This document shows positions 56,301-64,000 of a stretch of DNA of 64,000 bases, piece after piece (within the stretch, counting starts at the first letter, position 1; each line of letters opens with the position of its first letter). Source of the DNA: Nitromaritima sp964584125 (lineage in GTDB: Bacteria > Nitrospinota > Nitrospinia > Nitrospinales > VA-1); the NCBI GenBank assembly GCA_964584125.1, contig CAZOYP010000002.1:1-64000 (forward strand), given 5' to 3'. The position numbers and the translations under genes are program-made. Below the pieces are notes generated by a model that saw only the letters and a program-made list of their open reading frames with translations, ran no database searches and was not told the origin of the DNA.

Positions 56301-57140
56301 TTACATATCTTGATCGATATGACGATAAGGAACTAGCTCATCCTCATTTAGGGCCATGGCCATAACCTGATCCTTATTAACAAATTCTTTCATCACCTTT
56401 AACAAAGTAACAGAATTAGTGAGAAATTTATCAATAGATTTTTCATCAAGTAAATAGTTTGAAAGTTCTTCATATAGATCTACTAGACGCTCTGCTTGGT
56501 CTAAGCGTGGGCTAATCTCTTTAAAGTCTATTTTTCTCTCTTTTATCTTAGTAGCGAACTTCTCGTAATCAAGAAAACGTTGGATGTCTTCAGGATGTTC
56601 TCCACGGGATACCAAGATTTTTGTTGTTTCTTCACGTCCATGCTTTTGCATCAATTTTTTAAATTCAACCGCCACCTTATTTAATGGTACTCCCTCTGAG
56701 GTTTGACATAAGTACCTTAAACTGAAAATTATTTTGTTTAAATTACTATCAAGTTGCATTCCATAAAAAGAATACGGTTTCGAATTTATGTTTCTTTCAA
56801 AGGCATTCCACATTCCTCCAAACTTTTGGACTCGAGTTCGTCTTAAGTCCAATGCGTTAGATCGAGCTAAACAAGAATCTTTATTTGTGGTCACGTCTAA
56901 ACCATTTTTTTTCGTAGTAATTTTTTCAATCAAGGAAGTATTAACAGGAATCTCTGCTAACCTTTTTTTCTCGCTTGATAGAATTTCCTCCTTAGTTTTT
57001 TGAACTTTCTCTGTGCGAACCCATGTTGCTTCCTTTTTCGGTTGGATAACTGGACCTTTCGTTTCCTCCGCGCTACTGCAAGCGAACAAAACCGTCATCG
57101 ACATTAAATAGCTTGTAAAAAAAGCAACCCTTATCATCAA
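56301..57140 (-). CDS. Putative lipoprotein, hypothetical
   Basis: A 279-residue protein with a type II signal peptide. The hydrophobic start ends in the lipobox L-F-A-C with Cys at about residue 20, followed by Ser-Ser, which favours transport to the outer membrane. The rest is soluble and mostly helical, with many Lys and Glu; two further cysteines (DSCLARSN and RYLCQTSEG) could form a disulfide. I recognise no domain. It is convergent with lon and divergent from the FlgO-like lipoprotein gene. Confidence 0.7.
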   Translation of the reverse strand: MMIRVAFFTSYLMSMTVLFACSSAEETKGPVIQPKKEATWVRTEKVQKTKEEILSSEKKRLAEIPVNTSLIEKITTKKNGLDVTTNKDSCLARSNALDLRRTRVQKFGGMWNAFERNINSKPYSFYGMQLDSNLNKIIFSLRYLCQTSEGVPLNKVAVEFKKLMQKHGREETTKILVSRGEHPEDIQRFLDYEKFATKIKERKIDFKEISPRLDQAERLVDLYEELSNYLLDEKSIDKFLTNSVTLLKVMKEFVNKDQVMAMALNEDELVPYRHIDQDM

Positions 57141-57637
57141 GCAACTCGTTATAAATGTTTAAAAATTTTTGGAACTCTCTTTATACTCTAAATTCTAAAG
57201 AGGTTCCAGAAAAGTCCTCTATTTTGCAACACTTTATAAAATATACTATTGTTTAATACTCATAAATCTAATCTGCTAAAAATGTTTATTACGTCTATCT
57301 ATTCAATTATTTTTTTAGCTTACAGGGGTGTTTATAGTCATTTTATGAGTCTTTAAAATTTTCCTAGGTTCAATTTTACCTAGGATAAACCCTTAATCTA
57401 AACCCGATAAAATAGATTTTTAAGGTTGAAAAGGCAAATATTTCCAAAAAAATTTACAAAAATTAATGCTATTCTTTAATACCAAAGTATCACGAAACCT
57501 TGTAATCCTTTTTATTATAAGGATTTTAAAAATCGTGACTACAAATCTATGATTGGGCACTTGAATTGCAGAAAAAAACCTTTAGAGCTTTACTTAATAT
57601 TACGATATAGCATTTAATAACAACGAGAAATATAGCT
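57141..57637. other. 497-base gene-free divergent spacer with an inverted repeat
   Basis: Lies between two divergent lipoprotein genes. A perfect inverted repeat TCCTAGGT, eight-base loop, ACCTAGGA spans 57362-57385, with no T-run to make it a terminator. A possible plus-strand promoter is TTTACA (57453-57458), 17 bases, TTAATA (57476-57481). No gene or known RNA is seen. Confidence 0.45.
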
Positions 57638-58210
57638 ATGAAAACTTTTAGATCGTTTTACCTTATATTTTTTATTACCCTTTTGTCAGCTTGCGAGTTT
57701 CGAATGGCTCCTGCTGAATATTGGTCCAAGCTTTTTCGAACTCAAACTGATTCAATTTACTACCAAGAAAAAGCCGAGAGCTTAACCAACCGTATAGCCA
57801 AGGATATCGAAGAATACGAAATTAATAAAATCACTGTTATGGATTTTGTTGATGAGGGAAATCGTGTACCGATTCTTGGCGAGTATCTATCTTCTAGAAT
57901 AGTTGAGTCGTTTACAGACCGTTCGCTATTCCAAGATCGCATGTTTCACGTCACACAAAAAGGTGAGGTTAACGAAGTCCTCCAGCAACTTAACTTAAAA
58001 CACCATTACTTGTATGCAAAAAATGATTTGGAAGCTCTTGGCGAATCACTTAATTCTCAAGCTATCCTTACCGGAAAAATTACTGATCTAGGCACCAATA
58101 TTGACATGCATCTTACTTTAACCGATGTCGCTACAGGAGAAGTGATTTCTTCAGCAACGCAACATCTCACCCGCACAAAATTTGCAGTTGAGATGCTTAG
58201 GCAACACTAG
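57638..58210 (+). CDS. FlgO-like outer-membrane lipoprotein
   Basis: A 190-residue lipoprotein. The signal peptide ends in lipobox L-S-A-C (Cys19) and is followed by Glu-Phe. The mature part follows the FlgO/curli-CsgG-like pattern: SLTNRIAKDIEEYEINKITVMDFVD, GEYLSSRIVESFTDRSLF, GESLNSQAILTGKITDLG and LTLTDVATGEVISSAT. FlgO-type proteins are envelope lipoproteins, often near flagellar or secretion genes; none is here, so the role is unknown. Confidence 0.78.
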   Translation: MKTFRSFYLIFFITLLSACEFRMAPAEYWSKLFRTQTDSIYYQEKAESLTNRIAKDIEEYEINKITVMDFVDEGNRVPILGEYLSSRIVESFTDRSLFQDRMFHVTQKGEVNEVLQQLNLKHHYLYAKNDLEALGESLNSQAILTGKITDLGTNIDMHLTLTDVATGEVISSATQHLTRTKFAVEMLRQH

Positions 58211-58289
58211 CTATTTACTGCCATATAAAAAATTATTTTAAACAACCCTATAGTTAACAAAAGAATGATTAAATTTTTCTCTTGAAAGT

Positions 58290-60239
58290 TTAATATCTAA
58301 TGGTGGAGCGGTACTTACCAAGAGCCATCAATGGAAAGAAATGCTGATACATGTGGTATTTAATAAAAAAGTGAATGGGGAATCCTGTCCCTGTAAACTC
58401 GTCTTCGTACCATGACCCGTTTAACTCTTGCCTATTTAATAAAAATTCGACCCCACGCCTAACGACCAAACTTTTTTCCTCTCCACCAGCAATCATCCCC
58501 ATTATAGCCCAAGCAGTTTGAGATGCAGTGCTATTACCTGTTCCAGCTAAGGATGGGTTTTTATAGCTTCCACAAGTCTCTCCCCAACCACCATCTTCAT
58601 TTTGATGATCTTCATACCATTTTATCGATCGACGAACATAAGGCTGACTCATATCTTCACCAATAGAAGCAAGTCCAGTTAGAGCTAACCAGCTCCCATA
58701 AATATAGTTGACTCCCCAACGACCCCACCAAGACCCATTAACTTCTTGTCTAGCTTTTATAAAATTAGTTACCTTTTTTATTCTTGGGTGATCTTTCTTA
58801 AACCCAATTCTACCAAGTAACCATAAAACACGTCCGCTCACATCTGCTGTTGGTGGGTCTAACATCGCACCATGATCTGCAAATGGAACTTGATTAAGAA
58901 TTTTCTTTTCATTATTTACATCAAATGCTGCCCAACCACCTGACTGGCATTGCATACTGAGTAACCATGAGGTTGCCCTTTCCGATTCTTTTAACTTATA
59001 AAAAGAATCCGGTAGTTCTACTCGGTTAAGAAAAATAAGAATCTCTGCCGTATCATCGCAGTCTGGATAAAGCTCGTTATAAAACTCGAAGGCCCAACCT
59101 CCAGGTGTCCCTTGCGGGTTCTTAATAGCCCAGTCTCCTTTTTTAGATATTTGTTTGGTCAAAATCCATTTAGCCGCCTTCACTAAAGCTGGATGACCCG
59201 GAGATATCCCGGAATCACAAAGAGCATTAGCTGATATAGCTGTATCCCATAATGGCGAAACACAAGCCTGCAAAAGAGTTCCTTCTGCCTTATCGATAAG
59301 AAATCTTTCCACTGCCTCCCAGCCTTTAATCCATTTTGGATCATCCTTAGGAATTCCCTCATAATGATAGGCTAACAAGGAGTTAAGCATCGCTGGCTGA
59401 ATTCCTGCAAAATCTCCCTGAGCTTCTTGGTGCTCAGAAACCCAACGAAGAGCTCTTTTAAGAGCCTTTTTTCGAAAAGGTTTCCATGGTGACTTTCCAA
59501 CAAACTTAATAATTTTATCCAAATAAATAAAAAAATTTTTCCAGGAACTGAAAATTGACCCATCAAGCTCAAAATCTAATTTAAGATCGTCAGCGGTAAA
59601 GAGTTCTTTCATACCGTGTCCATTTGGTAGTTGGCACACTGGTTTATGACTAATAACAATCGAAAGCGGGACAACAGTACCGCGAGACCAGCTCGACATT
59701 TCATAAATATTAAAGGGAAACCAGTTTTTTAAAAGAATAATCTCTACAGGAATTGCTGGACATACTTCCCAAGAAATTTGTCCAAACATAGCAAGAAAAA
59801 TCTTGGTAAATACGCGAGTGCCTTTAATACCGCCATTTTTAAGAATGGCTTCCCGCGCCCGAATCATTTCCGGTTGATCTGCGGAAATTCCTGCTATTTT
59901 TAAGGCCATATAAGATTCTACTGTTGAATTGATGTCACAAGGGCCTCCAAAATATAACGGCCAACTTCCATCCTTTCTTTGTTTATGAAGAAGATAATTA
60001 GTAATTTTTTTCTGTTTTTTTAGGTCGACTGTTTTTGTTAAGTGCATGAAAAAAATTAGCTCCGCGCTTATGGTCGCATTTGATTCCAGTTCATCGACCC
60101 AGTAACCCTCTTCGGTTTGCTGAGATAACAAAAAATCACGTGATTTATGAATTGCAGAATCTAACCGGTTATCAAAATTCATATGGGTGTTTCCTTGACC
60201 TTCAATCGATGAAGAGTGGGAGTTTGCTAAGTTTTTCAT
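58290..60239 (-). CDS. shc: Squalene-hopene cyclase
   Basis: Cyclises squalene to hopene or diplopterol, the first committed hopanoid step, at the inner membrane. The 649-residue protein has the catalytic D-C-D-D-T-A at residues 393-398 (the family's D-x-D-D-T-A), several QW repeats (QRKDGSWPLYFG, CQSGGWAAFD, QEVNGSWWGRWG, NEDGGWGETCGSY, QELNGSWYEDEF) and a C-terminal hydrophobic IHFFIKYHMYQHFFPL. An internal ATG at 60182 has an AAGGA site and would remove 19 unconserved residues; it may be the true start. No other hopanoid (hpn) genes are in the window. Confidence 0.94.
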   Translation of the reverse strand: MKNLANSHSSSIEGQGNTHMNFDNRLDSAIHKSRDFLLSQQTEEGYWVDELESNATISAELIFFMHLTKTVDLKKQKKITNYLLHKQRKDGSWPLYFGGPCDINSTVESYMALKIAGISADQPEMIRAREAILKNGGIKGTRVFTKIFLAMFGQISWEVCPAIPVEIILLKNWFPFNIYEMSSWSRGTVVPLSIVISHKPVCQLPNGHGMKELFTADDLKLDFELDGSIFSSWKNFFIYLDKIIKFVGKSPWKPFRKKALKRALRWVSEHQEAQGDFAGIQPAMLNSLLAYHYEGIPKDDPKWIKGWEAVERFLIDKAEGTLLQACVSPLWDTAISANALCDSGISPGHPALVKAAKWILTKQISKKGDWAIKNPQGTPGGWAFEFYNELYPDCDDTAEILIFLNRVELPDSFYKLKESERATSWLLSMQCQSGGWAAFDVNNEKKILNQVPFADHGAMLDPPTADVSGRVLWLLGRIGFKKDHPRIKKVTNFIKARQEVNGSWWGRWGVNYIYGSWLALTGLASIGEDMSQPYVRRSIKWYEDHQNEDGGWGETCGSYKNPSLAGTGNSTASQTAWAIMGMIAGGEEKSLVVRRGVEFLLNRQELNGSWYEDEFTGTGFPIHFFIKYHMYQHFFPLMALGKYRSTIRY

Positions 60240-60443
60240 AAGAGTTTGAGACTACCCAGCATAATATTGATATTAAATACTTTAAAGGTTAGTTTTGGAT
60301 AAATCAAAATTTAGAATACGAGGCTTAGAACCGCTAAAATAGCTTATTTAAAGTAAAAAATAAAGTTTTTACGGATTGATGGATTTCTTAAAAAAACAAT
60401 ACAAAAATAGTTAAAAAGTATTTTAGAATTATTACGAAACCAG

Positions 60444-60472
60444 TTGACATCTGGCCACAATTTATCTACTAT
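60444..60472 (+). promoter_or_regulatory. Near-consensus sigma-70 promoter of rplM-rpsI
   Basis: TTGACA at 60444-60449 is a perfect -35 box and TACTAT at 60467-60472 is close to consensus, with the optimal 17-base spacer. It lies about 50 bases before the rplM ATG. The strongest promoter in the window, as expected for ribosomal proteins. Confidence 0.75.
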
Positions 60473-60524
60473 GAACGATTTCCGTATTGACTTTAAAGTC
60501 TTTGTTAAATCAAACCATATAAGC

Positions 60525-60953
60525 ATGAAAACGATTTCTTTAAATGCAAACACTGTAGATAAAAAATGGGTTGTTGTAGATGCCGCCGATCAGGTTTTGG
60601 GTCGTATTGCGACCAAGGTTGCAGCTATACTTCGTGGCAAAACTAAAGCCACATTTACGCCACATGTTGATTGTGGTGACAATGTGATTATCATTAATGC
60701 TGCAAAGGTTAAACTAACAGGTGCAAAATGGGACCAAAAAATTTATTACCACCATACGGGCTTTGTTGGTGGAATTAAGTCAGCCACCGCCAAAGAGATG
60801 CGCGAAAAAAAACCAGCTGGTCTACTGAAAAAAGCTATTCAGGGTATGCTGCCAAAAAATCGATTGGGAAGAACTCTGTCTGGCAATTTTCGAATTTATG
60901 ACGATAACAAACATCCTCATACTGCGCAAAAGCCGGAGATAATCTCCCTTTGA
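60525..60953 (+). CDS. rplM: Ribosomal protein L13
   Basis: Large-subunit protein L13, 142 residues, the same length as in E. coli. Motifs: WVVVDAADQVLGRIATKVAAIL at the N-terminus, NVIIINAAKVKLTGAKW, YYHHTGFVGGIKS and GMLPKNRLGRTL. The frame extends 27 codons upstream, but that stretch contains the promoter and has no family similarity; the ATG at 60525 gives the standard protein. Co-transcribed with rpsI, 65 bases downstream. Confidence 0.96.
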   Translation: MKTISLNANTVDKKWVVVDAADQVLGRIATKVAAILRGKTKATFTPHVDCGDNVIIINAAKVKLTGAKWDQKIYYHHTGFVGGIKSATAKEMREKKPAGLLKKAIQGMLPKNRLGRTLSGNFRIYDDNKHPHTAQKPEIISL

Positions 60954-61018
60954 AATTGTAGGGTCGGCTGTATTTAATAACTTACTGTAATTAATAGAAA
61001 TAAACGGAAATTTATATT

Positions 61019-61417
61019 ATGGGAAGCAACGGTGAAAAGTTTTACGCAACGGGTAGACGGAAACAAGCTATAGCCAAGGTATGGATACAGTCTGGCACTG
61101 GCAAAATTACCGTAAACTCTAAAGAAATTAAGGACTATTTTATGCGTGATTCCTTAGTAATGAATATTAAACAACCGCTAGCTTGCACTAATACAATAGA
61201 ATCTTACGACATTGATGCCACAGTTATCGGTGGTGGTTTATCTGGACAAGCTGGTGCATTTCGTCTAGGTGTATCCCGAGCGCTCCTTGAAGCCGATTCC
61301 GCGCATAGAGCAGCTCTCAAAAGAGGGGGCTTCCTTACAAGAGATGCACGTGTTGTCGAACGCAAAAAACCCGGCAGACCTGGCGCCCGCAAACTTTTTC
61401 AATTCTCCAAGCGTTAA
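61019..61417 (+). CDS. rpsI: Ribosomal protein S9
   Basis: Small-subunit protein S9, 132 residues. The N-terminal YATGRRKQAIAKVWI, the GGGLSGQAGAFRLGVSRALLE core and the basic RKKPGRPGARKLFQFSKR end, whose last Lys-Arg reaches the P-site tRNA, are all normal. The rplM-rpsI pair is a very common bacterial operon. Confidence 0.97.
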   Translation: MGSNGEKFYATGRRKQAIAKVWIQSGTGKITVNSKEIKDYFMRDSLVMNIKQPLACTNTIESYDIDATVIGGGLSGQAGAFRLGVSRALLEADSAHRAALKRGGFLTRDARVVERKKPGRPGARKLFQFSKR

Positions 61418-61597
61418 TAAATTACCTTCCACTTTTTTTATTTCTAGGGATACAAACGCTTCTAGAAATATGTAACTGCAACATTATTTTCAGCTATTAT
61501 CTTAAACCATTCAATACTACAATAGCGTTGGTATTTGTTTGCCTATTTTGATAGTTTGAACAAGGATTCAATAAATTACTATCTATAGGATAAAACT

Positions 61598-62635
61598 ATG
61601 GCAAAAATAGGTATCGCAGGTGCTAGTGGATATACCGGATTAGAGTTAATTCGCATACTCACAAATCATCCAGAGACCGAGATCGTTTTCCTCACTTCAG
61701 AAACTTTTCAAGGTGAAGATGTCTCAAAGGTATTTCCTTCCATCAGCGGGTTTGTCAACACGAAATTATCATCTATTAAGTCAATGCCCAACGATACTTG
61801 TGATATCGTCTTTCTTGCTCTTCCTCATACAACCTCGATGGAAATAGCCCCTAAGTTTCTAAAGGGGGATACTAAGGTCATCGATCTGAGTGCAGATTTT
61901 CGATTAAAAAACCCTGCTGTTTATAAGGAATGGTATTCGACCTCTCACCAACAACTCGATCTATTAAAAGAAGCAGTGTATGGTTTACCTGAGATCCACC
62001 GAGAAAAAATTAAATTGGCCCGCCTAGTAGCCAATCCAGGATGCTACCCAACAAGCACAACTCTCGCTCTAGCCCCCGTAATAACAGAAAACTGGGTAGA
62101 CCTTTCTAGTATCGTAGTTGACTCCAAGTCTGGCATCTCAGGTGCTGGGCGCAGGGCATCTCTTGGTACGCAGTTTTCAGAAATCAATGGAGGAGTTTCA
62201 GCCTATAAAGTTGCTGTTCATAGGCACACACCAGAAATTGAACAAGAGCTGTCTGTATTAGCAAAAACTAATGTCCAAATATCTTTTTCACCACACCTTG
62301 TACCAATGACAAGGGGAATGCTGAGCACAGTTTATATCAATTTAAAACGAGACATGCCTGTTATAGAGCTAATTGAACATTTTATAAAGTTTTATGCAAA
62401 AGAGCCATTCGTTCGAATACTACCATTAGGGGAATATGCCAACTCTCACTTCACAGTATCGTCTAATTTTTGTGATATTAGTGTGCAAATAGATAAACGC
62501 AATCAAAGAGCCATCATAACCAGCGCCATTGACAACTTGATAAAGGGTGCGTCCGGGCAGGCGGTGCAAAACATGAATCTCATGCTAGGAATTCCAGAAA
62601 CAACCGGACTTAACTTTCCAGGCATTTTTCCTTAG
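61598..62635 (+). CDS. argC: N-acetyl-gamma-glutamyl-phosphate reductase
   Basis: Third step of arginine synthesis, an NADPH-dependent reduction. The 345-residue protein has the dinucleotide-binding start IGIAGASGYTGLELIRIL, the catalytic cysteine Cys149 in VANPGCYPTSTTLAL, the catalytic His region HRHTPEIEQEL, and SPHLVPMTRGML. AGGA lies eight bases before the ATG. It is followed after 11 bases by argJ. Confidence 0.97.
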   Translation: MAKIGIAGASGYTGLELIRILTNHPETEIVFLTSETFQGEDVSKVFPSISGFVNTKLSSIKSMPNDTCDIVFLALPHTTSMEIAPKFLKGDTKVIDLSADFRLKNPAVYKEWYSTSHQQLDLLKEAVYGLPEIHREKIKLARLVANPGCYPTSTTLALAPVITENWVDLSSIVVDSKSGISGAGRRASLGTQFSEINGGVSAYKVAVHRHTPEIEQELSVLAKTNVQISFSPHLVPMTRGMLSTVYINLKRDMPVIELIEHFIKFYAKEPFVRILPLGEYANSHFTVSSNFCDISVQIDKRNQRAIITSAIDNLIKGASGQAVQNMNLMLGIPETTGLNFPGIFP

Positions 62636-62646
62636 ATATACTCGCT

Positions 62647-63858
62647 ATGAAAAAAGAAACTCTAGGCCGAGAGTTCCGAATCCCAGGCTTTACTACAGCC
62701 GGTATTTTTTGTGGAATAAAACCTAATAAAAAAAAAGACCTTGCCTTAATTTATTCTGAAGAACCTTCAATTGCCGCTGGTGTATTTACATCAAATAAAA
62801 TTGTTTCCCCAACAATTACTTGGTGTCAAAAAATTCTAAAAAGTTCTAAAAATTTTAGAGCTATCATAGTTAATAGCGGTAATGCCAATGCTTGCACTGG
62901 GCCAAAAGGAATGGAAGACTGTAAACATTTAGCCTTGAATCTTTCAAAAAAACTTTTAGTTGACCCAAAAGAAATTTTAATTGCATCAACAGGGATTATA
63001 GGCATACCTTTACCAAGAAATAAAATTATAAAAGCTCTCTCAGCTTTGACTAGCAAATTATCTCCTACGGGATGGGGTCGCTCAGCCACAGCAATAATGA
63101 CTACCGATTTAACCCCGAAATTTAAATCATTTAGTTTCCATATAGGAAAAAATAAAATCACTATCGGTGGTATTGCTAAAGGATCTGGAATGATCCATCC
63201 AAATATGGCAACAATGCTAGCTTTTATTGCCACTGATGCCATTATTGACAAAAGTACCCTCAATCGCGCCCTTAGAGAAGCAAATAATAGAACTTTTAAC
63301 CGAATAACAGTTGATGGTGATACGAGCACTAATGATATGGCTCTAATTTTAGCTAATGGTAAGGCTGGGAATGAAAGTATTCGCGTTGGTAGTTCAGCCT
63401 ACAAAAAGTTTGTCGAAAAATTAACCGAGTTATGTTTACATCTTGCTCATAAAATTGTACTTGATGGGGAAGGAGCTACAAAGTTTGTAACAATTCGAGT
63501 GCAAGGCACAAGAGCTAAAACACATGCCCATAAAATTGCACAATCAGTAGCAACTTCATCTTTAGTTAAAACTGCCTTATTCGGACAAGATCCCAACTGG
63601 GGAAGAATTATCGCTGCAGTAGGTTATGCAGGAGTACCTCTAAATTCAAATAGGGTTAAAATTTCACTCAACGGCTCAGTTCTTTTTAATAATGGAGCCC
63701 CTATAAAAGGGTCTTTACAATCGATGCTTCGTAAAAAGATGAGAAGCAAAAATATTTCTATTGTCATTGATCTCAAATCAGGCATTTACTCGGACGAGGT
63801 GTACACCTGCGATTTATCTTATGACTACGTTCGCATTAACGCTGAATACACAACTTAA
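62647..63858 (+). CDS. argJ: Bifunctional glutamate N-acetyltransferase / amino-acid acetyltransferase
   Basis: Recycles the acetyl group from N-acetylornithine to glutamate and, in the bifunctional form, also uses acetyl-CoA. The 403-residue precursor cleaves itself at the Ala-Thr junction in HPNMATMLAF, exposing Thr189 as nucleophile. Other motifs: NSGNANACTG, IASTGIIG, IAKGSGMI, DGDTSTNDM and GQDPNWGRI. It shares a transcript with argC. The last 142 bases of the window after this gene contain no feature I can support. Confidence 0.96.
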   Translation: MKKETLGREFRIPGFTTAGIFCGIKPNKKKDLALIYSEEPSIAAGVFTSNKIVSPTITWCQKILKSSKNFRAIIVNSGNANACTGPKGMEDCKHLALNLSKKLLVDPKEILIASTGIIGIPLPRNKIIKALSALTSKLSPTGWGRSATAIMTTDLTPKFKSFSFHIGKNKITIGGIAKGSGMIHPNMATMLAFIATDAIIDKSTLNRALREANNRTFNRITVDGDTSTNDMALILANGKAGNESIRVGSSAYKKFVEKLTELCLHLAHKIVLDGEGATKFVTIRVQGTRAKTHAHKIAQSVATSSLVKTALFGQDPNWGRIIAAVGYAGVPLNSNRVKISLNGSVLFNNGAPIKGSLQSMLRKKMRSKNISIVIDLKSGIYSDEVYTCDLSYDYVRINAEYTT

Positions 63859-64000
63859 GGAAGATTCGGGTCACTACTTTCATCTTTATTTGTCAGCTTG
63901 ATATGGCAAAATCCAAACAACCTTAAATCATTCCAAAAAAATATCTATATTATACAATATGCTTAAAGTTTTACTTTTTTGAAAAGTACGTCCAGTTTAA

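Noticed and set aside
1..64000. CRISPR arrays, insertion sequences, prophage or integrases
   Set aside because: No regularly spaced direct repeats, transposase or phage structural genes, or terminal inverted repeats were seen.

Overview
The window is a 64 kb, AT-rich bacterial contig piece with one internal assembly gap (100 N at 41373-41472). It looks like a chromosome fragment of an uncultured Gram-negative bacterium. Outer-membrane machinery (a two-partner secretion pair, a TonB-type protein, FlgO-like and other lipoproteins) sits beside a complete Pup/UBact-proteasome operon and a squalene-hopene cyclase. A proteasome of this kind in a diderm, with a Pup-like modifier ending in R-T-G-Q (the UBact type), is known from Nitrospinota, Nitrospirota and a few candidate phyla. 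A marine Nitrospinota-like organism is my best guess, but it is inference; no rRNA gene is present to test it.

Layout. 1-3575: 3' part of rpoH (sigma-32), fumC, nadA and a HIT-family protein. 3671-10019 (minus strand): a compact six-gene operon arc-dop-ubact-prcB-prcA-pafA, with its own sigma-70-like promoter at 10054-10083. 10312-15209: a degenerate nucleotidyltransferase-like protein, a Lys-rich TonB-like protein, and two paralogous CDP-alcohol phosphotransferases with eroded nucleotidyltransferase-like N-termini. 15217-21645: DinG-type helicase, SYLF-domain protein, DUF4149 membrane protein, pyrF, an ATP-grasp protein, a CoA-type Nudix hydrolase and an ArsC/Spx-like protein. 21773-26975: a 26-bp perfect palindrome and promoter region, smc and a cytoplasmic leucine-rich-repeat protein. 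27088-34098 (minus strand): a seven-gene glycan or small-molecule cluster with three radical SAM enzymes. 34562-39469: elbB, glutamine-dependent nadE and three orphan genes. 39545-46376 (minus strand): tpsB-tpsA two-partner secretion; the assembly gap lies in a tpsA repeat. 46955-50028: an oversized phosphohexomutase and a GlmU-like left-handed beta-helix protein. 50279-56209: tRNA-Leu(UAG), then tig-clpP-clpX-lon. 56301-60239: two lipoproteins and squalene-hopene cyclase. 60444-63858: rplM-rpsI from a near-consensus promoter, then argC-argJ.

The strongest theme is protein quality control. The heat-shock sigma factor, trigger factor, ClpXP, Lon and a ubiquitin-like tagging system with a 20S-type proteasome lie within about 56 kb. 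The modifier gene is only 58 codons, lies between dop and prcB, and overlaps both. The ARC ATPase lacks the C-terminal GQYL-type tail that actinobacterial Mpa uses to dock on the 20S core.

I found no CRISPR array, insertion sequence, prophage, rRNA gene or integrase. Start sites were moved from the longest reading frame wherever a ribosome binding site or family length argued for it, and this is stated for each gene.
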